DNA of 64,000 nt from Adiantum capillus-veneris (GCA_014529385.2 CM043957.1:83809381-83873380), one strand, 5' to 3'; positions 19,186 through 30,437 are shown, numbered from the stretch's first letter. The notes: generated by a model from the letters alone, not told the origin. Translations and numbers: made by a program.

Positions 19186-19539
19186 GAACCATCATATATA
19201 CTGAATTTAATCTTCTTCTGGTGCTGGCGTCCCCTCCGAGATCTTGAAAAGGTTGAAGACAAAGTAGTCGTTGAGGTGATGAGGACGACAATGAGTAACG
19301 ACATTGGTGTCTTCGATAATGTCTTCTACGTGCTCGAGGTTACTCCTTACCACTTGACCACCGAACCATCGTATATACCGAACTTAATCTTCTTCTGGTG
19401 CTGGTGTCCCCTCCGAGATCTTGAAAAGGTTGAAGACAAACTAGTCGTTGAGCTAATGAGGACGACAAGGAGTAACGACATTGTTGCCTTCGATAACGTC
19501 TTCTACGTGCTCGAGGTTACTCCTTACCACTTGACCACC
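19186..19539. repeat. Tandem dimer of a 177-bp unit
   Basis: Two adjacent units (19186-19362 and 19363-19539) start GAACCATC(A/G)TATATAC and end TTGACCACCG, with only scattered substitutions and no length change. 177 is divisible by 3, so an open frame (19276-19614) passes through both. The length is in the range of plant satellite monomers. No known protein is recognisable. It begins about 20 bp after the broken end of copia L. Confidence 0.9.
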
Positions 19540-20301
19540 GATCGGTGTATGCACCAAATGATTTGGAAGAACTTGGACTCAACGCTCAAATCTCTTTCTC
19601 GACTTCGAAATTGAGCGTTCTCTTTTGTTCGATCCACTTTGCTTTGCCAAACTCTTCTCTTTTACTTCATTGGGCTTCTCAAGTTTGAGAAGCTGTACTT
19701 GAACGGAGTGGTTCTACTCTTGAAGACTATGAAGAGCTCTAAGATTGCCGCATTTGTTTCTTCCATCTGTAAACGAAGATATGCTCAAGCAATTGTGCAC
19801 ACAATATAAGCACTACTAGTGTAGGGGTGCGGATCAAGCCAAAGCTGTGATAGCAGTGTAAGAGCCCCATACAACTTAGGAGTGCTTATCTCACAAAATG
19901 ACACTTGTGACGACTTGCGCAAATAAACAAGAGAGATAAATGCACAAAACACAAGAAAGAGAAAAGAGACAAAAGATGTGCCCCCCCCCTTCCCCCCGGC
20001 GGGCCGCGCGCACCCTCGAAGGAAATGTATTTGTGCCCAATCCAAGCTCCTTAGGATTTGGGCTCTCAACCCAAACGCAAGTTAAAGAAGTCTCACGATC
20101 ATAGATCATGCTAGATGCATATGTGCACATGCATGAAGACAAACAACATAAAAGAAGTTTCCAACTTACGTACAAGAGGAAATTCAGCTGCTTCACGGGG
20201 TAGAAAAGTAGTCCATCTTCTTGGCTGTATACATGGCAAGAGAATTGATCAAGGTTCCAAGCGTAGGGCTGAATTCTCTCATTTGCACGTGTGTTGCCTT
20301 G

Positions 20302-20346
<45 letters not shown>

Positions 20347-21293
20347 GAAGAGGATAGATTTGAGGGTAGATGTAGAAGGAGATGATGGTGGTAGTGTAGA
20401 GGCTTCTTGGGCTAATGGTAGAGTGAAAATTCAACTAGTAGATGATGCTGAAATGAGGGTGAAAGGGTTGCATTTATAGGTGGGGTTGTTTTATGAACAA
20501 AAAGGGTAAGCTAGGTAGCATGGGGACAAGTGTTCAGCCACACGTGAAGAGGTTGATGCGTGTGTGACAAGTGTTCTTAACACGTGTCCCTCCTGTGTAA
20601 AGAACACGTGTCCGTCAAGCAAACGTGCACACAATATAAGCACTAGGGATAAGTGTCCACTTTCTGAGAGGAATGCCACAAGTGTTCCGCCATTTGTCAC
20701 TTTGCGGTAGATTTGTTGACAAGTGTCTTCACTTGTCCTCCTTTTAGAACCTTCCTTCTAGGACCTTCTAGATTGTTTGTTCTAGAATTTTCTAGAACCT
20801 TTTAGAATCTTTTAGCATCTTTTGGAAGCTTTCTTCTTTAGCCAAAAGCTATTGATGAAAGAAAAATTAATATGGGTATCAAATGGAAGCTCTTTTTGTG
20901 TAGATCACAGTTCAAGCTTCAAAACATAAATCCAAGATGCTTGTGAAAACATATAAGCATTTAACCCACATACACACAATGAGCAATCTTTCATGATCAT
21001 GCCATCTCATTGATTGTAACTGTCGTTTTTGGCGGATCTAGCCCACACTCCAAGGTATCAACCTTTTTGTGTGCAAGTATGATCCGGATATGCATGAGCT
21101 ACATGTCACAGGCGTCCTTTCAAGTTATCTTGGTGGGAGTGCGCATTATAAATGTTCTAACCTATTGCGTGGATCCACCTTAACCTGTGACTACTCATCG
21201 GCGGCCATCCTAAATGCACTATTTTACATATCTTGATTTCAAAGAGGAAAACGATTTTGAAACTAGAAATTATAAAGAACACTTAGTAAAGGA

Positions 21294-21295
<2 letters not shown>
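19540..21295 (-). promoter_or_regulatory. Minus-strand promoter-like, non-coding region
   Basis: On the minus strand a TATA box (CCTATAAATG, complement of 20471-20480) is followed by a CT-rich leader including the (GA)n tract at 20306-20345. Upstream (higher coordinates) lie repeated CTAGAA / TTTTAGAATCTTTTAG words (about 20735-20830) and ACACGTG boxes (about 20527-20611). A 21-bp word GTGCACACAATATAAGCACTA occurs twice in the same orientation (19795-19815 and 20628-20648). A C-rich, then GC-rich stretch is at 19981-20011. It may be an LTR whose partner is outside the window or a real gene promoter; no coding exon is supported. Confidence 0.3.
20306..20345. repeat. (GA)n microsatellite
   Basis: About 40 bp of uninterrupted GA repeats within the promoter-like region. 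Confidence 0.95.

Positions 21296-21337
<42 letters not shown>
21296..21337. repeat. (GA)n microsatellite
   Basis: About 42 bp of GA repeats. 21338-21620 beyond it is unassigned sequence in which I see nothing recognisable. Confidence 0.95.
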
Positions 21338-21341
<4 letters not shown>

Positions 21342-21626
21342 TTAATGTCTTTGAGGGGCCAAAACGGCCTATGAGAAAAATCAAAAGTACATGGATGTAT
21401 GTCCTCCATCAATCGGTAAAGGAAAAAAGATAGAGAATAATCTTATGATAGTGATGAAAACCTCTAAGTGGATCGGTAGAAGGGTAAGGAAGGGGGTGGT
21501 GAGAGGGGGGATCCATGGGGGTTGTGATACATGAGAAGGGTGATGGAGCTCTATCACTATGGACGTAGATGCATGTCTATATGCTCATGATAGTATAATC
21601 ATGAGAAAATGTAACAATCTATTTAG

Positions 21627-21960
21627 TTAGTTCCATCTTGTACTGATTTTGGGGTGTAGGATATGGTACATGGGTGGGTCCAGGGCAAGGGCTGGATCTG
21701 CCATCATCTGGGCTCGTCTCTCTTGAGTAGCTTGGTAATGCCGGGTCTGGATCTCTTGGATGTGTCGTCTCAGAGCCACTGCAGCTTGGGAGTCGCGGTG
21801 GTCTTCGGACTCCGATCGTCTCTGCATGTAAGAGAGTGACCCCTCCCTGTGTCGCTGGTGGTGGTGGGGCTGCGATCCTCTGGAAGAAATCTGCGAGCTA
21901 TGACTGTTACCCTCCCTTCTGCGCTAAGTAATGTCTCTTTTGTCATTGGATCTCCAATAT
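21627..21960 (-). pseudogene. Unrecognised short charged frame, possibly gag-like
   Basis: Minus frame 21827-21627 reads a 66-residue peptide with an Arg/Gln/Glu-rich helical stretch ('ALRRHIQEIQTRHYQATQ'), and upstream open sequence to about 21960 is Arg/Ser/Thr-rich. Composition resembles the N-terminal part of some plant retroelement gag proteins, but no defining motif is present. It is directly followed by the LINE fragment. Confidence 0.2.
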
Positions 21961-22029
21961 GAAGTGGCCAAGCTGGCGCTAATCTCTAGACTCCATGACC
22001 TCTCGGAAGGTGGGCTGTCCTGTGAATAA

Positions 22030-22770
22030 AGCCTCGTAGCTGCCTTTAATACCCTTGTTTACCCTACATCTGTAGACAAAGTGTACCTCCTTACAGGGGG
22101 AAGAGGGGAACGCTTCTTGCTCACGCGTTCGGTCAGACAGGGTTGCCCTTTTGCCCCCTTTCTCTTTTTGTTCTATGTTGAGGCGATGAGCAGATTTTTG
22201 ACTTCTCAGCAAGTTGATTTGCGTGGTCTTGAGCTTCCTATTAGGGCAGATGAGCTTCTTGACGTTGAGTTTGCCGACGACTCAGTCTTGTACTTGGAGG
22301 GCAAGGAGACCAATCTGCACAGGTGTGAGTAGGCTCTTGAGGTGTTCTATTGTGCATCAGGCGCCTGGCGCACTGATCAACTGGAGGAAGAGTGTAGCTT
22401 TCTGGGTTGGCAGTGCTCCTACGCCTGATTGGTCTCTAGGTGAGGGTTTGAGATGGATTCCCCTAGGGACCGCAGTTCGTTACTTGGGTTGTCAGGTTGG
22501 CCTAGACTTGTCCCCTGAGCAACAGACTGCTCCCCTTCTCCTGTTCATTAGGAGGAAGTTGTTGCATTGGAGTTTGACACGACTCTCTTTGGCAGGCAGA
22601 GTTGTAGTGGCCAACCAGGTGCTGTTGGCTACTATGTGATGTATCACGTTTCGCTCGATTTTCTCGAGCTCCTGTATCAGCCAGCTATAGAGGCTAAACA
22701 GGAACTTTCTTTGGTCAGGGCGTGACACCCAATTAGCCCGGTCCAAAGTAGCGTGGCAGGTAATCACTGA
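22030..22770 (+). pseudogene. LINE (non-LTR) reverse transcriptase fragment
   Basis: Frame before and after 22081 reads 'TGGRGERFLLTRSVRQGCPFAPFLF', the RT motif with RQGCP, then 'DVEFADDSVLYLEG', the catalytic FADD of LINE RTs, and after a stop at 22330-22332 and a frame change 'SGALINWRKS', 'VRYLGCQVG' and 'LSLAGRVVVANQVLL', typical of the region C-terminal to the LINE RT core. A TGA where Trp is expected follows at 22637-22639. Homology resumes as 'NFLWSGRD..LARSKVAWQVIT' up to about 22768, where the LTR of copia K starts. Both ends of the LINE are missing. Confidence 0.8.
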
Positions 22771-23029
22771 TGAGCGCGCGGCGGTGTGTGCAAGTGAAAG
22801 AGCACGCGAGGAAGTGCAGTGTGTGTGCAGAGAGGGGAGGCGAAGGCTAGCAGGAGAGGAAGTGCTAGTAGAAGAGGGCTCACGTTTTTGGGGAAAACTC
22901 AATAAGTGAGTTTTGGGTTTTCCCACTTTTATTATAAGTGACCTTTAAAAAATGTGTCCAGGTTCAATATGAACTTGGACAAAGTATAAAAATGTACAAA
23001 AAGGGCTTATTTAGGCCTTTAACCCAACA
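22771..23029 (-). mobile_element. Copia K 3' LTR
   Basis: On the minus strand it runs TGTTGGGTTAAAGGCC (from 23029) to CGCGCGCTCA (22771), 259 bp, preceded by the polypurine tract AAGTGGGAGGT (23030-23040). A TATAATAAAA-like box lies near 22925-22945. The left boundary is set by where the LINE frame stops matching. Only one LTR of K is in the window; the 5' end is lost. Confidence 0.75.
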
Positions 23030-23064
23030 ACCTCCCACTTAAAGGCATAAAGGGCGCCTTTAAG

Positions 23065-24548
23065 CTACGTGACTCCCACCATCTCTATGCATAGATGATG
23101 TTGTGCTTTGGGTAAGCACTTAGTGAGAGCATCGGTTGGGTTTTGTGATGTATGGACCTCAACCAATGTAATAAGGCCATCCTCAAGCACTTCTCGTATG
23201 AAGTGATACCGCACATCAATATGCTTTGTGCGTGCATGAAACATGGCGTTCTTTGCCAGACATATAGCACTCTGGCTATCACAACCAAGCATAGGTGCCT
23301 TGGCAGGCAAGCGAAACTCACTGCATAGGCGTGCTAACCGAATAGCTTCTTTGGAAGCCTCAGTGGCTGAAATATATTCAGCCTCTGTAGTAGACAATGC
23401 AACAATCTTTTGCAATTTAGAACACCATGAAATAGCACCTCCCGCAAGAGTAAATACATAGCCACTTGTGGATTTCCGTGTATCCACATCACCAGCCATG
23501 TCAGAGTCACAAAATCCCTTCAACTCCATTGGTCCTTTACCATAGCAGAGGCATTGTTTTTAGTCCCTTTCAAGTACCTCATAATGGACTTCACTGCATC
23601 CCAATGCAACCTGCCTGGATTAGCCATAAACCGGCTCACAACTCCCACTGCATGGGCTATGTCAGGACTAGTAGCAACCATAGCATACATAAGTGAACCA
23701 CAAGCTGAAGCATAAGGCACACTTTGCATGTCATTGGCTTCTTCCTTTGACTTGGGACAATCATCCTTGGAGGTTTTAACATATGGCTGTAATGGCACAC
23801 CAAGAGGCTTTGCTTCAGCCATGTTAAATCTGTCCAGCACCTTTTCAATGTACTTTTCTTGCGACAAATACAATAGGTGCTTGTCTCTTTGCCGTGTAAC
23901 ACGCACTCCAAGTATATGTTCAGCTGCCCCAAGGTCTTTCATTGAAAACGCAGATTTTAGCTGCCCTTTAAGAGCATCTACAGTGCTTCTTTTCTTTGCA
24001 GCTATCAACATATCGTCTACATAGAGCACAAGAATGATCGGGCTGCCATCCTCATCACGTTTGGTATACAAACAATGGTCTGCATGGCTTCTTTTGTAAC
24101 CATGTTTAAGCATGAAGCGATCAAACTTCTTGTACCACTGTCTACATGATTGTTTCAGCCCATACAAGCTTCTATTGAGCATATATACCAAATGTTCCTT
24201 GCCAGGGATGACAAAACCCTCGGGTTGCTTCAGGTAAAGCTCTTCTTCCACATCACCGTGTAAGAAAGCAGTATGTACATCCATTTGGTCCATTTCCAAA
24301 TCAAGAGCAGCCACAATGGCAAACAATACATGCAAAGTGGTCATCTTCACAACAGGAGAGAACACTTCCTGAAAGTCTATGCCCTTGGTTTGAACATATC
24401 CCTTTGCCACAAGCCTTGCCTTATACTTGGGTTTTGCATCAACAGTTTTGATTTTATACACCCATTTGTTAGGAATAGCCTTCCTTCCTTTGGGCAATTC
24501 AACCAAATCCCAAGTATGATTAGCATGCAAAGCTTTAATCTCTTCCTA
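23065..24548 (-). pseudogene. Copia K reverse transcriptase and RNase H, one frameshift
   Basis: Minus frame 24530-23520 is the copia RT: 'HTWDLVELPKGRKAIPNKWVYKIK', 'RLVAKGYVQTKGIDFQEVFSPVVK', 'MDVHTAFLHGDVEEELYLKQPEGF', 'RSLYGLKQS', and catalytic YVDD ('LVLYVDDMLIAAK'). Near 23525 a shift moves to 23529-23065 for RNase H: '[22 protein letters not shown]', '[19 protein letters not shown]', '[31 protein letters not shown]' and '[12 protein letters not shown]', ending at a normal stop 20 bp before the polypurine tract. A stop just upstream (about 24546) separates it from the integrase frame. Few lesions: this is one of the younger-looking copies. Confidence 0.92.
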
Positions 24549-25903
24549 CATAGCAAGCTCCCACTGGTCGCTGTGCTCACATGTCTTTGCCTCTTTATAC
24601 GTAAGAGGCTCTCCCTCATCTGTCAACATAATGTAATGCAAAGAGGGGTCATATCGACTCACAGGCCGTCTTTGACGAGTAGACTGCCTCACCCAATGAT
24701 CCACATTATCCGGCAATGGGTTTACATCAGGTGGCACTACAAAATCATCAACAATGGGCTGCTGTACATCATTTTCAACACCATTTTCAGCATTGTTTCT
24801 TGGCTGCAAATGCCCTTCAAGAGCCTCAATTTGCTGTCCAACATCATCTGGCTCAAATACCACTGGATCATCTACATTTTCAGCCATTTGTGGTGCATCC
24901 TGAGGGTCAAAAATAGGCCTAACAGGTGGTTGGTCATGCTGAAATTTCACCCTTTTATGGTCATGCTTTGAGGCACAATTGTTTTGAAGCAGCCTTGCCT
25001 CATTAAAAACAACATCTCGGTTGCGTACAACCCTTTTGAGATGAGGTAACCAGATCCTGTAACCCATTTCGCCTTCTTCACCATATCCCATGAAGAGGCC
25101 TTAAATGGATTTCGCATCTAGTTTACTCCTCAACTCAGGTCTAACATGCACAAAAGCTTTGCAACCAAAAATGCGTAAGTGATCATATGAAGCAAGCTTG
25201 CCAGACCAAATCTCTTCAGGGATGTCACCTTTCAAAGACATGTGAGGGGATCGATTGCATATATGCACTGCAGTTTTCAAAGCTTCTCCCCAAAATCCAT
25301 GAGAGAGATTAGCTGTGGACAGCATGCATCTCATCCTCTCACAAAGTGTCCTATTGAATCTTTCAGCCACACCATTAGAAGAGGGGCTGTATGGTACAGT
25401 AAGCTCCCTCTTAATGCCCAAATTTCACAAAACTTGTTAAATTCAGCACTTGTGTACTCCCCCCCATTGTCTGCACGCAAGCATTTTAGCTTTCTACCTG
25501 TTTGGGTGGTCACAAATGCATGAAATCTCTTAAACGTAGCAAAGGCTTCATCCTTAGACTTAACCAAATAAACCCAAATTTTCCTAGAATGATCATCAAC
25601 AAAGGAGACAAAATAACATGCACCACCCATAGACTTAGTAGGCATGCTACATACATCGGAATGTACAAGATCAAGCACACAAGATTTACGAGAGACACCA
25701 GAGTAATAAGAACTCTTTACTTGCTTGCCATATTGACATTCATTACAAAAGTCAAGCTTTGTGCCTTTAGCATCAATCTTGTTCAAAGTACAAAGCTTAG
25801 AAAGGCCCTTTTGGCTCATATGGCCAAGCCTCTTGTGCCACAACTCCATGTGAGAGTTAATTTCAGCCAATGCAATAAAACTTGCCCAACACGGCCTTTC
25901 CAT
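24546..25903 (-). pseudogene. Copia K integrase, broken
   Basis: Minus frame 25903-25331 carries the pre-integrase zinc region ('ELWHKRLGHMSQKGLSKL', 'CNECQYGKQ') and catalytic Asp ('LVHSDVCSM') and Asp ('LRADNGGEYTS'). A one-base shift near 25420 moves to 25421-25101 with the catalytic Glu ('SPSSNGVAERFNRTL') and 'FGCKAFVHVRPELRSKLDAK'. After a stop, 25091-24546 reads the C-terminal part ('FMGYGEEGEMGYRIWLP', then an Asp/Pro/Val-rich linker) into the RT. Order gag-PR-IN-RT-RH defines Ty1/copia. Three simple lesions inactivate it. Confidence 0.9.
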
Positions 25904-26161
25904 GCATGCAGTAGAGTGTCCCTTTCTTTGTGCCCTTTACAATCAGCCTTAGCCTTTAGTCATTTTCCATGACCCTCTCTCAAACAAGATGCCGTAACCA
26001 TGCATATCCATCTGACCAACAGAAAGCAGACTCTTCTTGATTCCCGGCACATAGTGAACATCATGCAAGACAAGCTCATTTGCGCCATCTATGGAGAGAT
26101 GCACAGTGCCAATACCCTCAATGGAACATGCATGATTGTTTCCAAGGTATACATGGCCACG

Positions 26162-26744
26162 CTAGCCCGCATCAAAAGTAGAGAAACACTCCTTGATAGG
26201 AGTCACATGAAATGAAGCACCGGAATCAACAATCCAAGTCTGGGACAATGCATCATTGACAGTCAACAAAGCATCAATAAGATCACTCTTGGTGATCTGC
26301 ATGTCGTGTGAATGAACATTTAGAGAGGCATCAAACTCATAAGCATCATCATCTGACAAAGTGGCACACAAGATGTCCTCTACATTTGACAGCTCCTCAA
26401 TCATGACACTAGAAGCCACATTGGCCTTCTCTTTGTCCTTTGAGCTTTCCCGTGCATCTGCCTTGACTTCCTTCTTCTCTTTCTTTTTGTCTCCACCATT
26501 CTTTTTCCTTTCTAACTCAGCTTTATAGTACCTGCAATCGGGTTTCTTGTGACCTTTCCTGCCACATTGATAGCAAGTCACATCACCCTTGCCTTTGCTT
26601 GCATATCCCCTTTCTTTACTCTTACTCTTACTCCTTTGTGCATAAGCATTCTTCTTTTCTGTCCTGCCTCTAACCATGTTGGCAGAGCTGCCTCCCTCTC
26701 CACTTGCTTTCCTCTTGTTTTTTTCAGCTTGCTTTACCTTGCTC
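26162..26744 (-). pseudogene. Copia K gag C-terminus and protease, 5' truncated
   Basis: The minus frame reads 'KRKASGEGGSSANMVRGR', a Lys/Ser-rich linker, zinc knuckle CYQCGRKGHKKPDC (about 26536-26577), a Lys/Glu/Asp-rich stretch and the protease 'WIVDSGASFHVTP' (about 26200-26240). A TAG follows 'STFDAG' (near 26163), after which 25904-26161 still shows protease C-terminal similarity ('YVPGIKKSLLSVGQMD') in pieces. Upstream of about 26744 the homology ends at a short (GT)n run; the capsid part, leader, primer site and 5' LTR are absent. Confidence 0.85.
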
Positions 26745-27158
26745 TGGTTTGTGTGTGTGTGTGTTTGTATGAGAGTCAGTGTGACTGGGTGAGTGTAGAG
26801 TTTTTTTTTTGGCAAGTTTTGTTTTCCTTATGCTCTATAAATTGACTTTTGGGGGTGTGTGTATATGGATGGGTGTATAGGTGTAGGTGAAGTTTGTTCT
26901 AGAGCATGTTTCTCATTTATTTTTTGTTTTCTTCATTGTGTTTCTTGCCTTTCTCGATTTCTCGTGTGCTCCGTATTGGATTGTCTCCGCATGGGGTTGT
27001 TTGGGTTGTTGCTGTCAACTTATTGCTCTACTCTCTTTTGGCTCTACCAAGTTTCTACATCGGGTCTTTACAGGTTGTCGTCTTTAGAGCCTCCTTTATT
27101 GTCTTCTTGGAGTTCCCTCCCCAGCTCTGCTCCTCAAGAGCCACCTTCAGCAAGTCGA
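26745..27158. other. Unassigned stretch between copia K and copia I
   Basis: Starts with (GT)n and T-rich sequence, has a TATA-like CTCTATAAATT on the plus strand near 26835, then TTC/CTT-rich sequence. Several overlapping open frames (26859-27181) have biased Phe/Leu/Ser/Cys composition without motifs. I see no second copy and no protein similarity. It ends exactly where the copia I LTR begins. Confidence 0.4.
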
Positions 27159-27488
27159 TGATGAGAATGGGATTGTGCTAGCTAGGGTGGATGAAAGACA
27201 AACATAATGCACACAAGTGAGTGTGTGTAGGCTAGATTGTTACTCAAGAGAATTAGGTTCCAAGATTGATTAACTTGGACCCATAAACACGATCTTGAGT
27301 AGTTTGCTAACCCATCACAAGCTCACCATAAACAAGAGTGATGTAATGCAAACATGGAATGGGTTTGTTTATTTATGAAAGGAGCTTTAAGTAGCTCTAC
27401 AACTTTGTACCATTACATGTGGGATAATTCCACTCTTCTCTCATTGACTCATACTCTAGTGACTCTAGGACAAAGCTCACACCTTACA
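27159..27488 (-). mobile_element. Copia I 3' LTR
   Basis: 330 bp on the minus strand: TGTAAGGTGTGAGC (from 27488) to CCCATTCTCATCA (27159). The last about 100 bp are repeated at 30438-30536 next to a primer site, which proves the boundary. The polypurine tract CTCAAGGGGAGGAT precedes it at 27489-27502. Confidence 0.9.
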
Positions 27489-27683
27489 ATCCTCCCCTTG
27501 AGGTTTGGACTAGGACAACACATTGAAGATTCTTTATCCACTAAGGATGACACATAGTATCCACATAGGATGTCAATACATATCCACTAAGGATGACAGG
27601 TATACAAAGGATGACAAAAAATTCCTCCCCTTGAAGAGGCTACAATCTTCATTGTATGTTGTCGTAGTAGACAATGTTGTTCT
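27489..27683 (-). mobile_element. Copia I 3' internal remnant with repeated words and a second polypurine-like tract
   Basis: Contains ATCCACTAAGGATGACA twice and degenerate ATCCACATAGGATGTCA once (27537-27604), and a second purine run CTTCAAGGGGAGGAA (about 27623-27637), about 135 bp inside the functional one. No coding motif. All of pol is absent. Confidence 0.6.
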
Positions 27684-28858
27684 TGTAAGGTGCAGCGGAA
27701 TGAATGATGAACTTTGCTTAAGACGAGTGCTCCGAACTGTGCTCAAGGTTCCTTTTACTTAGGGAAGGGAGAGCCTTCCGTTCTTTAATGAGAGATTGCA
27801 ATGGACACGAACAAAGTGAATGGACACTGTGCGTGAAGGTGCATGAAAGTGAGAGATAGACAGAGAAGAGAATACGACACCAGAGACGTAAAACCCTCCT
27901 CCGAAGGCCCCACTCTCGATGGCGAGAGTGGTCTACTATTGATTGCACAATCTGGTACAAGTGTATGTGGAAGCGTTCTGATGCAAGTCTAATGGCTGAA
28001 AACTGAATGCTTGATGAATCTACAAGGGGTCGAAGCTGTCGGGCTGATCTGCTGCTGTTTGGCTTGCTAAGTGGTCGCTGAAAATGCTACTTGCTCTGCT
28101 GTCCAAAAATGCTAAGAATGCTGAAATTTGCTGATGCAAAAACGCAATCTGCAGGTTCTTTAAATGCTGCTGAAATCTGTTGTGGTGCTGCGGTCCAAGA
28201 ATGCTATGAGTGGCTGAAATTGGCTGCTTCAAAACGCTGGAAACGGCAGCCCAAAAATGCTGGTTTAGGTGGCCAAAACGCTGAATAGCTGGCTGAAAAA
28301 CGCTAGGCAGCAGGGGGGATCCAAGCGCTAACTGCTGAAGTCTTTTGTTGCTGCAGTCCCTGGCTGAAAACGCTGATGGGAAATCGCCAAGGCAAGCTGA
28401 ATTTTCTGAGGAAGATTGGTGGACAAAATGCCAGCAAAAGGGGGGGGGAGTCTTGCTGAGAGAGAGAGGGGGAACCTGCTGCACTTGGCCTGTGTTCTCC
28501 TTGCTCTTCTGCCAAATAGTGCTAGCCGAGGTTTGCTTATATATTATCTTACCCAAATTGCCCTACTCAGGTTCCAACAAAAGTCACTTAAAACGCCTCT
28601 CGGCCTGATCTTAGGACCTGATTCACCACTGGAAAATGCTTCTGATGGATTCTGTTGGATTTTGATGATAATGCTGATGATCATGCTGTGTGCAACCAGA
28701 GGATATGCATCTACTCTAAGTGCCTGGGCATGCACAGTCTGCGAACAAACTCACAAAAGTGCCATAACACTTTCTAAGCTAGACTGACTGGACCGACTGA
28801 ACCCTTGTCATGCTGTAGCTTGTCCACGGACACATAGGGTTGGATGTGTCACGTGACA
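27684..28858 (-). mobile_element. LTR family C (copy C1)
   Basis: 1175 bp, TGTCACGTGACACATCC (from 28858) to GCTGCACCTTACA (27684), collinear with C2 (32180-33320) and C0. The R-like part (28060-28400) is full of 'CTGAAAACGCT' units. It abuts copia I gag on one side and the copia I 3' end on the other. The flanking 5-mers GTTCT (left) and GTCTC (right) do not match, so this is not a clean solo-LTR insertion; a deletion or recombination probably shaped it. Confidence 0.85.
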
Positions 28859-29762
28859 GTCTCCCCTTGGTCTTCGTCTTTTGCTTCATCCTCCACTACA
28901 TAAGCTGATCCTCTTGCAGGTTTCTTGCTTTTGTAGTTTCTGTTGTTGCTGCTGCCACTGCTACTTTCTCCACTGCTGTTGCTTCCACTTGAGTAGCATC
29001 GAGAAGGAGGATGCCCCTTCTTACGACATTTGTTGCAAGACTTGTTGGTGTAGCAATCCTTTGCTACATTTCCCATTCTCCCACAATCATAACACTTCTT
29101 TACACTTGATGATGATGTTGAATATCCTCCCCTTGGTGATGATACGATAAAAGCTCCTCCTGATGATGTCGATGTGCCCTTTTGCTTTTTCTCTTCTGCT
29201 TGAAGAGAATTGATGATGTCTTGAAATGCTAGAGCTGGTTCTTTTTCTTCAAGGATGGTTACTAAGTGGTCATAAGAGGATGGAAATGCACTTAAAAGCT
29301 CGACCACTTTGTGATCTTCTGTACCTCGCACTGGATGTAAGTGAGTTGCGTGACAATGCTCTTAAGCCTATTAAATAAGCTAGCAATATCCTCTCCTTCC
29401 ATCATAGTGAGCTTGTAAAGTTGTCTTTTGAGGCTAACTTTACTTTTTTTAGCCCTAGCTCCAAAATTACTCTCTAGAACTCGCCAGGCTTCATGTGCAT
29501 GCTTACATTCGTCTATGAAATGTACATAGTTGTCATGCAAGAAAATGATGATAATTCCTAAGGCTTGTTCATCTTTGGCTAAATTTTGTGCACTTGCTAT
29601 GAGCGCAGATGCCCTAGTGTGCACTCCATTTGCTTCGGCTTGTTGCTCTAAGGTTGTGCTGATAACAGACCACAAACATTTCTTCATGAGGTATCCCCTT
29701 AACTTCGTTTGCCATGTATGGAACCCTTTCCCATTAAATTTGTGTATTCCCTTCTCCCCCAT
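28859..29762 (-). pseudogene. Copia I gag, one frameshift, C-terminally cut by LTR C1
   Basis: Minus frame from ATG 29762 reads 'MGEKGIHKFNGKGFHTWQTKLRGYLMKK', then the UBN2-type gag domain ('AHEAWRVLESNFG', 'LKRQLYKLTMMEGEDIASLFNRLKSIVTQL'). A shift near 29325 leads to 29331-28849 with 'DHKVVELLSAFPSSYDHLVTIL' and two zinc knuckles, CYDCGRMGNVAKDC and CNKCRKKGHPPSRC (in the first, Asn stands where His is expected). It ends in an acidic tail that runs straight into LTR C1; the last coding bases (CAAGGGGAGAC) look like a polypurine tract. No protease, integrase or RT belongs to this element in the window. Confidence 0.85.
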
Positions 29763-29916
29763 TGTGCTAATAGAGGGGTCTTAGCTTAGGAGACTCTCCT
29801 AGCCAATGTCTACCTCTTTACACGAACAGAACAATGAAATCATCACCATAAATGTAGATTATGACATACATTGCAAAAAAGTGTTGTGCTTGGTTGTAAA
29901 GTTTTCAGAGGTTAGT

Positions 29917-29919
<3 letters not shown>

Positions 29920-30003
<84 letters not shown>
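29920..30003. repeat. (GA)n microsatellite, 84 bp
   Basis: Lies in the untranslated leader of copia I (29763-30423) between primer site and gag. The rest of that leader shows no feature I can name. Confidence 0.97.
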
Positions 30004-30007
<4 letters not shown>

Positions 30008-30423
30008 AATGTCTTGGGCACTAAATGCTTTGAAGTACACACACAAAATTGCTGATCTTCAATAATGCAGGAAAGCCAAAGAGCAAAAATGCATCAATCT
30101 TGCAATCTTAATTTGTTAATTGGGTGCTCATACAAGATCCGATTTGTGCAAGTAGATATGCAACGGGTAGCTCTTGGCGAGGGTTCCTCACATACACATC
30201 TAATGCAACGGAATTATAAAATTGATTGGAGATGAAAATTATGCAAAACCACACTTAATGCAAAAGGCTAATTGAAGAGAAACTATGCAAGAAATCAACT
30301 TCAACTGCGATTTTCTCCTCTTCTAATTCCCGAAGGGCATGCTCATGCCCAAGTGGTGATTATGGAGTGGGATTATTAAGGACATAAGTGCAATAAGAGT
30401 TAATAGGCCTAGGCGAACCGTCG

Positions 30424-30435
30424 GCTCTGATACCA
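30424..30435 (-). other. Primer binding site, initiator-Met tRNA (copia I)
   Basis: Reverse complement TGGTATCAGAGC, two bases after the LTR end ..CTCATCA. Marks the 5' end of copia I on the minus strand. Confidence 0.92.
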
Positions 30436-30437
30436 CT

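Noticed and set aside
19981-20011. C-rich/GC-rich block as a CpG island or rDNA fragment
   Set aside because: Only about 30 bp long, no rRNA similarity seen.
21043-21236. Open plus frame of about 60 codons ('VTGVLSSYLGGSAHYKCSN')
   Set aside because: No start in good context, no motif and no support from neighbours; such lengths occur by chance.
24273-24971. 232-codon plus frame
   Set aside because: Antisense shadow of the copia K RT and linker, with His/Phe/Leu-rich composition.
27684-28858. LTR C1 as a clean solo LTR in copia I gag
   Set aside because: The flanking 5-mers (GTTCT and GTCTC) differ and the host frame does not resume, so recombination or deletion is at least as likely.
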